Notes under the pieces: generated by a model
What the model was told of the DNA's origin: nothing
Databases searched by the model: none
The model's input: the letters and a program-made list of their open reading frames with translations, nothing else
In this document: positions 1 to 5,558 of the stretch, piece by piece
Numbering within the stretch: the first letter of the stretch is position 1
Layout of the letters: each line of letters starts with the position of its first letter
Position numbers and translations under genes: made by a program
Assembly (NCBI GenBank): GCA_017881705.1
Contig: JADGQP010000198.1
Coordinates: 1 to 5,679 of the forward strand
Reading direction: 5' to 3'
Source of the DNA: Christensenellaceae bacterium
GTDB taxonomy: Bacteria; Bacillota; Clostridia; Christensenellales; Aristaeellaceae
Length of the DNA stretch: 5,679 bases

Positions 1-1678
1 CCTTCATATAACGATAGAAGAACGTCAAGAGGATCGCGCGGATGTGCGCGCCGTCCTGATCCGCATCGCTCAGAATGATGACTTTGTGGTACTTCAGGTT
101 TTTCAAATCGAAGCTCTCATCGATATTCGTGCCCAGTGCTGTGATGACCGAGCGGAACTCCTCGTTGGATAAAACCTGATCCAGCCGTTTTTTTTCGGCG
201 TTGAGCGGTTTGCCCCTTAGCGGCAGAATGGCCTGAAAACGCCGATCGCGCCCCTGCTTGGCGCTGCCGCCGGCGCTGTCGCCCTCCACGATGAACAGCT
301 CGTTCTGCTCCGGCTTTCGCCCCGTACAGCTGGACAGCTTGCCTACCAGCGGCGCGGCTTCCAGCGCAGTCTTGGTACGCGCCATGTCCCGCGCCTTGCG
401 CGCCGCCTCGCGCACGTGCGCCGCGCGCACGGCTTTTTCCAGCAGTTGCTGCGCCAGCTCCTGATGTTTCAAGTCTTCAAAATAGGCGGTGAGCTGTTGG
501 GTGAGGATCGCCTCCACCGCGGGCCGCACCTCGGTGTTGCCCAGCCGAGCTTTGGTTTGCCCTTCGAACTGGGGGTTTTTCACCATGGCCAGCATTACGG
601 CGGTTAACCCCTCGCGGAAATCATCGCCGGACAGGTTGGTTTCCTTGTCTTTCAGAATGCCCAGCCTGCGCGCAAAATCGTTCATCACCTTGGTATAGGC
701 GGCGCGAAAGCCTGTTTCGTGCGTACCGCCTTCGGCGGTGGGGATGTTATTGACATAAGAAAACACATTTTCGGTATAGCTGTCCGTATATTGTATGGCG
801 ACGGAAAACAGGATATCGTCCCTGCCGCCCTCCAGATGGATTGGCTCCTCAAACAAGGGAGTCTTATCCGCGTTGAGGTACTTTACATAGTCGGATATGC
901 CGCCCTCGAAGCAGAACGTCTGCGTGCCGCCCTGCGCCGCGGCAGGTGCGGCCGCGGGCTGCGGCTGCTCGGTATCGCTTTCGTCCAGCTCTTCGGACGC
1001 GTCGTGCACAGCCTGCGCGCGCGCGCCTTTGCGTTCGTCGGTGAAGGTGATGGACAGGCCCTTGTTCAGGTAAGCCAGTTCCCGCAAGCGGCGGACGACC
1101 ACCTCGCCGTTAAAAACGGTGGTTTCAAACACGCGATCGTCCGGCAGAAAGCGCACGAGCGTGCCGCGCTTGCGCGTATTGTTCAGCGGCTGCAGGGGCG
1201 CCACGGGCCTGCCTGCGACGATCTTTTTCAACTCCGGGTCGTACCGGCTTTCAAAACGCATCTGATAATGCCGGAAATCACGGTATACATCCACCGTGAG
1301 CCATGCGGACAGGGCGTTGACCACGCTTGCGCCCACGCCGTGCAGGCCGCCGGAATAGCTGTAATTATCGTTGTTGAATTTGCCGCCTGCGTGCAGCTTG
1401 GTGTAAATCACCTCCACGCCCGAAACGTGAAGCGTGGGGTGCAAGTCCACCGGCTCGCCGCGTCCGTCATCCGAAACGCTGGCGGAGCCGTCATCATGCA
1501 AGATCACTACGATATTGTGCGCATACCCCGCCATCGCCTCGTCCACGGCGTTGTCCACAATTTCCCACAGCATGTGGTGCAGCCCGCGCGAGCCGGTGGA
1601 ACCGATGTACATACCCGGGCGCATCCGTACCGCGTCCAACCCCTCTAGCACCTGTATGTTTTCCGCGCTGTAGGCCAA
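1..1678 (-). CDS. gyrB/parE: Type IIA DNA topoisomerase B subunit (GyrB/ParE family), 3' end outside window
   Basis: ATPase subunit of DNA gyrase or topoisomerase IV, which with its A subunit passes one DNA duplex through another in the cytoplasm. The minus strand reads 559 codons without a stop and leaves the window at base 1; the family is usually about 630-650 residues. Visible in order: N-terminal QVLEGLDAVRMRPGMYIGS; GHKL ATPase with EIVDNAVDEA (39-48), DDGRGEP (70-76) and GGLHGVG (110-116); transducer domain with the QTK loop (374-376); Toprim domain with EGDSAGG (465-471) and DADQD (538-542), the metal-binding acidic residues. I chose TTG at 1678 because AAGGGGAGAG lies 6 nt upstream; an in-frame ATG at 1702 has no ribosome-binding site. 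Oddities: Glu75 where the family has a hydrophobic residue, and an Asp/Glu- then Ala/Pro-rich insert at about 220-254. THETG followed by KVMNDFAR recalls Gram-positive ParE, but gyrase versus topoisomerase IV is not settled. Confidence 0.95.
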   Translation of the reverse strand, partial: MAYSAENIQVLEGLDAVRMRPGMYIGSTGSRGLHHMLWEIVDNAVDEAMAGYAHNIVVILHDDGSASVSDDGRGEPVDLHPTLHVSGVEVIYTKLHAGGKFNNDNYSYSGGLHGVGASVVNALSAWLTVDVYRDFRHYQMRFESRYDPELKKIVAGRPVAPLQPLNNTRKRGTLVRFLPDDRVFETTVFNGEVVVRRLRELAYLNKGLSITFTDERKGARAQAVHDASEELDESDTEQPQPAAAPAAAQGGTQTFCFEGGISDYVKYLNADKTPLFEEPIHLEGGRDDILFSVAIQYTDSYTENVFSYVNNIPTAEGGTHETGFRAAYTKVMNDFARRLGILKDKETNLSGDDFREGLTAVMLAMVKNPQFEGQTKARLGNTEVRPAVEAILTQQLTAYFEDLKHQELAQQLLEKAVRAAHVREAARKARDMARTKTALEAAPLVGKLSSCTGRKPEQNELFIVEGDSAGGSAKQGRDRRFQAILPLRGKPLNAEKKRLDQVLSNEEFRSVITALGTNIDESFDLKNLKYHKVIILSDADQDGAHIRAILLTFFYRYMK

Positions 1679-1684
1679 ACGAAT

Positions 1685-1694
1685 CTCTCCCCTT
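1685..1694 (-). promoter_or_regulatory. Ribosome-binding site deciding the TTG start of the topoisomerase gene
   Basis: The minus strand reads AAGGGGAGAG, a strong Shine-Dalgarno match, with 6 nt between it and the TTG at 1678. The in-frame ATG at 1702 lies upstream of this site and has no purine-rich stretch before it, so the TTG is favoured as the true start. Confidence 0.7.
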
Positions 1695-1725
1695 ATTGTC
1701 ATGCAGAACATGGTTCGATGCAGAA

Positions 1726-1755
1726 AGTATACCATAACCGAGAAACAACAGACAA
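1726..1755 (-). promoter_or_regulatory. Promoter of the topoisomerase gene
   Basis: On the minus strand: -35 TTGTCT (1755-1750), an 18-nt spacer, and -10 TATACT (1731-1726) preceded by TGG, which makes an extended -10. Transcription would start near 1719, giving a leader of about 40 nt before the TTG start. The call rests on consensus match and position only. Confidence 0.65.
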
Positions 1756-1760
1756 TAGCA

Positions 1761-2078
1761 GGCGATGAAACGCCGGGATTGGGGAGGGGATATTTGCCCC
1801 TCCCCGGCCCTCCGTGGGGAACGGGGGATGCGCCTGTGGGCTCAGGGCAGGGAGCCATGCCAGCGGGCATGGGCAGGGGCTTTCCGCTCGCCCCTGCATC
1901 CTTCGGGCGCCTGTGGACGCAAAGAAGAGAGCCGTGCCCCCGAAGGTTACCAAAGGGCGAGCGGAAAGCCCTTTGGTCGCACCCACAGGTGCGAAATCCC
2001 GTACCAGCTTTCCAAAGCGCAATCCTGTGGAAGGCAGGGGAGGGCATGCCCCTCCCCAACCCCGGACGTTTCATCGCC
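1761..2078. repeat. 318-bp imperfect palindromic intergenic element with terminal inverted repeats
   Basis: The left end (1761-1789) and right end (2049-2078) are inverted copies: both read GGCGATGAAACG from outside inwards, then a GGG..TTGGGGAGGGG block, with one indel and one or two mismatches. Inside are further pairs about the same centre: 1830-1840 with 1982-1992 (one G-T wobble), 1877-1893 with 1955-1971 (17 bp perfect, GGGCTTTCCGCTCGCCC), and 1900-1907 with 1939-1946. Local hairpins compete with these: 1781-1789/1797-1805 (9 bp), 1855-1861/1866-1872 (7 bp), 1949-1957/1969-1977 (9 bp, ACCAAAGGG) and 2037-2044/2050-2057 (8 bp). No target-site duplication is visible at the borders and no transposase is present. 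The overlapping open frames here are low-complexity by-products of the palindrome. It resembles a MITE-like or REP/BIME-like dispersed element, but whether it recurs elsewhere cannot be seen from one window. Confidence 0.75.
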
Positions 2079-2094
2079 CCCTGACCTCCTGCGC

Positions 2095-2123
2095 TTGCCG
2101 CTTTTACTTTGCCATGCTATACT
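2095..2123 (+). promoter_or_regulatory. Promoter of the 522-residue membrane protein gene
   Basis: -35 TTGCCG (2095-2100), a 17-nt spacer, and -10 TATACT (2118-2123) preceded by TGC, an extended -10. The start point would be near 2130, giving a leader of about 75 nt that includes the duplicated 22-bp segment. It mirrors the divergent topoisomerase promoter, which uses the same -10 hexamer. Confidence 0.65.
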
Positions 2124-2159
2124 GTTGCAGTTGGTTGGGCGATCCCGCGGCCGTGTGTG

Positions 2160-2203
2160 CCGCGAAATAAAGAGGGTTAAACCGCGAAATAAAGAGGGCT
2201 AAA
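2160..2203 (+). repeat. Tandem 22-bp duplication containing the ribosome-binding site
   Basis: Two adjacent 22-bp copies (2160-2181 and 2182-2203) differ at a single base (T2177 versus C2199). Each begins CCGCGAAATAAAGAGGG and ends TAAA. The downstream AAAGAGGG is the ribosome-binding site for the ATG at 2206, with 7 nt between; the upstream copy is an identical Shine-Dalgarno sequence without its own start codon. Confidence 0.85.
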
Positions 2204-2205
2204 CA

Positions 2206-3774
2206 ATGAATGTTTCCTTGCATTCGCTCAGTGTCCGAAACCGTGTGCTAACCGTTGCGGCGTGGGTGGTTCTGGCGGCGTCGCCTTTTATACTGCTGGC
2301 TGCGGTGTCCGCGGTGATCGGGCAAAACGCCTTCCAAAGCAATCCTGTGTGGACGGATGAGCTGGATTACTGGCGCGGTGTGTTTTCCTGGCTGCACACA
2401 GGCGGAAGCGCGGGCTATAACGGTATTGGCGAGCAAACGGCGCTGTTGGGCACGTTAAGCGTGCACGGCATTACGCCGGTTCTGCTTTATGGCTGGTACG
2501 CGGTGCTGTTCGGGTGGGATTTTTCTTCCATTGTCATTTGCAACGCCTTGTGGATATCGCTTGGCGCGGCGACCTTCTGCGCGCTTAACAGGCCGTCGGC
2601 CAAAGTATCGTTGGGTCTTGCGGCGGCGCTTACGCTGTACGCGCCGGTCGTGCTGTACTGCGCCACGTCCATGACCGAACTGGCCAATTACGGACTGCTG
2701 CTGTTTTACCTGGCGTTTCTGGTAAGGCTTATCTCGTCGCGCAAGAACGCGCGGGAAAAGCTGGGCGCGTATCCTTCGGTAGTGGCGGGTCTTGCGCCGT
2801 TGGCGCTGGGCTGCATTACAGCAGCATTTTGCTGCGCTTACCGCATCACCTATATCGTGCTTTTTATTCCGCTGGTGCTGGCAGCGTGCGACGGCCGACC
2901 GACGGGTCGGATGGGGCTGGGTTTTCTAGCGGCGTTTCTGGCAGCGGTTTTTACGTACTATTTTACGGCGCTTCTGGCCAGCCCGTACGCGAGCGGCTTT
3001 CTGTATAACTTCATACATGCCGGCTCCATAAGCCTGGGCGCGCACATGTTTTTAAGCCATGCCAAGGCGAACCTGCTGGACTACTTCGTACATCAGCCGG
3101 GCAGCGTGATGGAAGGGCTTCAGCGGTGGCTGTATTGCGCCGCGATGGTGCTGACGCTGTTGGGCGCGTTGGTAAAGGTGGAAAAACCGCAGGGTCGGCT
3201 GCGCGTGCGCTTTGCGTTGGACGGTTTTTCGGCGCTGGCGTTTTGCATGCTGTTGATTCCCTTTGTGATCGTTGTGTGCGCCTACGAAACCAACGACTGG
3301 AGCGATTACCGTACGCTTGCGCCATTTTTGTGGTTTACGGTGGCAGCATACCTTGTACGTGGGCGTAAGCTGTTACCCGCCTTGTTCCTGGCCGGGAATA
3401 CGGCCATCCTCGTTGTGTTGCTTGCAAGCGCGCCGGTTGGCGCGTTCGGCGATGCGCAGCGCTTTACGGCCGAACCTTTTTCCGCCGATAGGCAGGCGCT
3501 TTGCGCCGCGGTCGCCTACGACCCCGCCGCGACGGATCCGTTTGATAATACCGTGCGTACCGACCTGTTTACCCTGGAAACCGTTGTGTCCCTGCAACCG
3601 GCCATCGGGCTACAAACCGGCTGGTTTTCGGAGGATACGGTGGGGAAGAGCCGCTGGATTCTGACCGACCACCTGAAAATACCGCTGGAAGGCTACGAGC
3701 TGGTGCTGAAAAACGAAAGCGGCAGCGTGTACCGCCGCGTGGACGGCAGCGCGCAAACCATCCAGAGCAATTGA
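2206..3774 (+). CDS. Polytopic membrane protein of unknown family, possible GT-C-type glycosyltransferase
   Basis: 522 residues, start ATG with AAAGAGGG 7 nt upstream. I do not recognise a named family. Hydrophobic segments occur at roughly 14-38, 79-103, 107-127, 133-154, 160-176, 191-227 (probably two), 237-260, 307-324, 341-359, 370-384 and 388-409, so about 11-12 membrane spans. About 110 mostly polar residues follow (412-522), a likely soluble C-terminal domain. After the first span, the sequence NPVWTDELDYW (46-56) places Asp51 and Glu52 in the first loop. An acidic pair at this site is typical of GT-C glycosyltransferases such as the PMT and ArnT families; a late DYRTLAPF segment (367-374) before a span also fits that layout. 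The function is therefore inferred from topology alone; a transporter or polymerase-like envelope protein is also possible. The gene has its own promoter and lies 170 nt upstream of a second polytopic membrane protein gene on the same strand. Confidence 0.88.
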   Translation: MNVSLHSLSVRNRVLTVAAWVVLAASPFILLAAVSAVIGQNAFQSNPVWTDELDYWRGVFSWLHTGGSAGYNGIGEQTALLGTLSVHGITPVLLYGWYAVLFGWDFSSIVICNALWISLGAATFCALNRPSAKVSLGLAAALTLYAPVVLYCATSMTELANYGLLLFYLAFLVRLISSRKNAREKLGAYPSVVAGLAPLALGCITAAFCCAYRITYIVLFIPLVLAACDGRPTGRMGLGFLAAFLAAVFTYYFTALLASPYASGFLYNFIHAGSISLGAHMFLSHAKANLLDYFVHQPGSVMEGLQRWLYCAAMVLTLLGALVKVEKPQGRLRVRFALDGFSALAFCMLLIPFVIVVCAYETNDWSDYRTLAPFLWFTVAAYLVRGRKLLPALFLAGNTAILVVLLASAPVGAFGDAQRFTAEPFSADRQALCAAVAYDPAATDPFDNTVRTDLFTLETVVSLQPAIGLQTGWFSEDTVGKSRWILTDHLKIPLEGYELVLKNESGSVYRRVDGSAQTIQSN

Positions 3775-3944
3775 TACGATTTTAAATCCTTTATACGTAT
3801 AAGTACGTCGGCGATTGAGTATTATAACGAGAAACATAATCCAAGGCGTATGGGACAACGCCGCGACTTCACGGCCATTTCACGCAGAAATATGCAGCAA
3901 GGCCGATATGCTAAGGCTTTGAAACAGGATAACGGGGAGCGTGT
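3775..3944. other. 170-nt spacer between the two membrane-protein genes, with a 12-bp palindrome
   Basis: The first part (3775-3840) is clearly more AT-rich than the flanking genes and contains the perfect palindrome TTATACGTATAA at 3791-3802. Possible -10-like hexamers (TATACG at 3792-3797, TATTAT at 3820-3825) lack a well-spaced -35; TTGATA at 3771-3776 is only 15 nt from the first. A weak 5-bp stem (3845-3849 with 3858-3862) has no T-run. I see no convincing terminator, so read-through from the upstream gene is plausible, and a separate promoter remains possible. No small gene is supported. Confidence 0.4.
3934..3939 (+). promoter_or_regulatory. Ribosome-binding site for the 411-residue membrane protein
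   Basis: GGGGAG lies 5 nt before the ATG at 3945. The nearby GTG at 3941 is out of frame, so this site supports the ATG start. Confidence 0.65.
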
Positions 3945-5180
3945 ATGACAAAACGCAGGGACTGGACCCAATGGCTGATTACGGCGCTGATGTTTCTGCT
4001 GTCCTATGCGATTTTTTACGCATTGGTTCAGCGCCCGTCCAGCGATATCAGCATCCACGCCGCATGGGCGTCGGAGGGTAACTTTGCCGATCCGCGCTCG
4101 TTTGTGCACCACGCGGCGCACCCGCTGTGGCACGTGCTGGTGGCCGCGACGCTTCTTACGGGGCTGTCGCTCAACGTAAGCGCGGCGCTGGTGACGGCGC
4201 TGTGGAAAGCGGCCGAGGTATGGCTGCTTACGGAACTGTCCGCACGCATCCTGGGCAAGCGCGGATGGATGGCTTCGGCTTGCGGGCTTACGCTCGGTCT
4301 GGTGACAGCCGTTTGGGTGCCGTGGGTGAACCCGACGGTTTATTTGGGCGCGGGTTCGCCTAACACCTGGCACAGCCCCACGCAGATCGCCGCGCTCGTG
4401 ATGATGCTGATTTGCGTACCGATGACATCCGAAGCGGTGGAAACTTTTCGCCGTCGCCTGCCCGCGGAAGGGCCGAAGGCCAATATCACCCCGCGTTACG
4501 CGCTGTTGCTGTCGGCGCTGCTGGCGCTGAGTCTGCTGGCGAAACCTACGTTTATGCAGGCGTTTTTGCCTGCGTGCTGCCTGTATTTTCTGGTGTATTG
4601 GATACGCTGGCCGCAAAACAGCTCGTTTTTCTGGCGGATGGTCGCGGTTGCTGCGCCGTCGGTAGTGATGATGGTGCTGCAATACCTGTATTACTTTTTC
4701 ATCTACACCGCGCAGCAGGGCGGCGGCATGACGCTGTTGATTACCTGGGATAAAACCGCCTCAGTGGCGACGCAGGTGCTGCTGACGCGCGCGTTTCCGC
4801 TGTTTACGCTGGCCGCGTGGATCCGGCGTGATACGCTTAAAAAGCCGCTTTATCAGCTTGCGCTCATGATGGACGCGGTGAGCATAGCGGAGCTTCTGTT
4901 ATTATCCGAAACGGGGCGGCGCGCGGCCGATGGCAACTTTGGCTGGGCGATGATGGGTTCGGCGCTGATGCTGTGGGCGCTGACGCTGCCGGTGTTTGCG
5001 CAGAGGATGCGCGCATGGTTCACGCGCCGCGCGGACGTGGCGCGCGGGCAGCTGGTTTTGCGGGGGTCTGTCCGCGCCGAAGGCTTTCGGCTGGCGGCGG
5101 GCTCGGCGCTGCTGTTGTGGCACCTGGCTTCGGGTGTGTATTACATTATATATCTATTGACGACCACAAACGCGTTATAA
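3945..5180 (+). CDS. Polytopic membrane protein of unknown family
   Basis: 411 residues, starting MTKRRDW, a basic N-terminus before the first membrane span. I do not recognise a named family. Hydrophobic segments lie at about 9-28, 59-75, 78-96, 108-128, 147-160, 184-198, 202-220, 230-254, 274-292, 302-320, 334-352 and 384-406, about 11-12 spans. Distinctive loop motifs: SSDISIHAAW (32-41) after the first span, HHAAHPLWHVLVA (55-67), NPTVYLGAGSPNTWHSPTQ (129-147), LAKPTF (198-203) and ETGRRAADGNFGW (322-334). His, Asp and Trp gathered in the presumed extracytoplasmic loops suggest an active or binding site rather than a plain structural protein. The shape is compatible with a GT-C-like glycosyltransferase or other cell-surface polysaccharide protein, an inference from topology only. 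It follows another polytopic membrane protein gene on the same strand and is followed by tandem repeats and a terminator. Confidence 0.87.
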   Translation: MTKRRDWTQWLITALMFLLSYAIFYALVQRPSSDISIHAAWASEGNFADPRSFVHHAAHPLWHVLVAATLLTGLSLNVSAALVTALWKAAEVWLLTELSARILGKRGWMASACGLTLGLVTAVWVPWVNPTVYLGAGSPNTWHSPTQIAALVMMLICVPMTSEAVETFRRRLPAEGPKANITPRYALLLSALLALSLLAKPTFMQAFLPACCLYFLVYWIRWPQNSSFFWRMVAVAAPSVVMMVLQYLYYFFIYTAQQGGGMTLLITWDKTASVATQVLLTRAFPLFTLAAWIRRDTLKKPLYQLALMMDAVSIAELLLLSETGRRAADGNFGWAMMGSALMLWALTLPVFAQRMRAWFTRRADVARGQLVLRGSVRAEGFRLAAGSALLLWHLASGVYYIIYLLTTTNAL

Positions 5181-5193
5181 CGGAAACAGTAAA

Positions 5194-5224
5194 ACGGGGC
5201 ACTCTCAGGTGCCCCGTGAGCTTT
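5194..5224 (+). terminator. Possible weak terminator just after the 411-residue protein gene
   Basis: A perfect 9-bp stem ACGGGGCAC / GTGCCCCGT (5194-5202, 5209-5217) with a 6-nt loop lies 13 nt after the stop codon and is preceded by AAA. The following bases, GAGCTTTAT, give only a poor T-tract, so termination may be inefficient. It could instead be an RNA 3'-end-stabilising hairpin. Confidence 0.4.
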
Positions 5225-5283
5225 ATGGAAGCTTGTTTCTGGAGGTATCGGAGAGCCGCTGCCCTCTGGTTGTCGCTTGTATC

Positions 5284-5300
5284 GACCGGCTTTGCCGGTC
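5284..5300. repeat. 7-bp hairpin in repeat unit 1
   Basis: GACCGGC-TTT-GCCGGTC is a perfect stem with a TTT loop. The same place in unit 2 (about 5417-5433) has lost the pairing. Confidence 0.6.
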
Positions 5301-5383
5301 GGACGGGGGAGTTTGCGGCTCTAAAGCGGGGACACCCTCAGATGCCCCGTGAGCTTTATAGAAGCCTGTTTCTGGAGGTATCG

Positions 5384-5399
5384 GAGGGCCGCTGCCCTC
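5384..5399. repeat. 6-bp hairpin in repeat unit 2
   Basis: GAGGGC-CGCT-GCCCTC pairs perfectly around a four-base loop. In unit 1 (5251-5266) the first arm reads GAGAGC, leaving one mismatch. Confidence 0.5.
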
Positions 5400-5442
5400 T
5401 GGTTGCCGCTCGTGCCTATCGGATTTGCCAGTCGGTCAGGGA

Positions 5443-5463
5443 GTTTGCGACTCTGCCGCAAAC
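5443..5463. repeat. 7-bp inverted repeat at the end of repeat unit 2
   Basis: GTTTGCG (5443-5449) and CGCAAAC (5457-5463) are perfect complements around a 7-nt loop. The second arm lies just past the repeat unit, so unit 1 cannot form it. Confidence 0.45.
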
Positions 5464-5475
5464 AATACCCGAAGC

Positions 5476-5504
5476 TCGACAAAGTGGCAAAGCCACTTTG
5501 TCGA
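5476..5504. repeat. Perfect 13-bp stem-loop
   Basis: TCGACAAAGTGGC (5476-5488), loop AAA, GCCACTTTGTCGA (5492-5504). It has no T-tract on either side, so it is not a standard terminator alone. It lies 6 nt before the terminator stem and between two convergent genes, where it could stabilise or process RNA ends on either strand. Confidence 0.75.
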
Positions 5505-5510
5505 CAGTCA

Positions 5511-5540
5511 AACAGGGCACCCGCGGGCGCCCTGTTTTTA
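5511..5540 (+). terminator. Rho-independent terminator
   Basis: AACAGGGC (5511-5518) pairs with GCCCTGTT (5529-5536); the 10-nt interior holds the self-complementary CCCGCGGG, and TTTTTATATT follows. This is the best terminator in the window on the plus strand and would end transcripts from the membrane-protein genes about 330 nt after the last stop codon. On the minus strand the stem is followed by only three T's, so it may also act weakly on the convergent gene. Confidence 0.85.
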
Positions 5541-5558
5541 TATTCGGATTCGCGTTTG

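Larger units (their letters stand above)
5191..5454. repeat. Two tandem 132-bp direct repeats, hairpin-rich, non-coding
   Basis: Unit 1 (5191-5322) and unit 2 (5323-5454) align along their whole length, about 80-85% identical by eye, with two single-base indels. Shared blocks include TGCCCCGTGAGCTTTAT, TTTCTGGAGGTATCGGAG, CCGCTGCCCTCTGGTTG and GAGTTTGCG. Each unit opens with a GC-rich stem: 5194-5202/5209-5217 in unit 1 (9 bp, perfect) and a bulged version in unit 2. The 228-codon open frame that crosses this region shows no protein-like character after the end of the membrane-protein gene. No gene is supported between 5181 and 5558. Confidence 0.8.

Noticed and set aside
719..1648. 309-codon plus-strand open frame opposite the topoisomerase gene
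   Set aside because: It is antisense to a clear GyrB/ParE reading frame with all conserved motifs, has no ribosome-binding site, and its translation shows no recognisable motif.
1..1678. Possible frameshift or pseudogene in the topoisomerase gene
   Set aside because: Codon-by-codon reading shows one unbroken frame with all ATPase and Toprim motifs; it is only cut off by the window edge.
1761..2078. Complete insertion sequence
   Set aside because: Inverted ends are present but there is no transposase frame and no visible target duplication.
1701..2202. Several overlapping open frames of 107-145 codons in the divergent spacer
   Set aside because: They arise in a GC-rich palindrome on both strands, are Pro/Gly/Arg-rich and low in complexity, overlap each other and the promoters, and lack ribosome-binding sites.
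3822..4682. 286-codon minus-strand open frame
   Set aside because: It is antisense to the 411-residue membrane protein; its product is rich in Arg, Gln and His, typical of a reversed hydrophobic coding frame.
5191..5454. CRISPR array or riboswitch in the tandem repeat region
   Set aside because: There are only two units of 132 bp without spacers of uniform length, and the region follows rather than precedes a gene; no known riboswitch core was seen.
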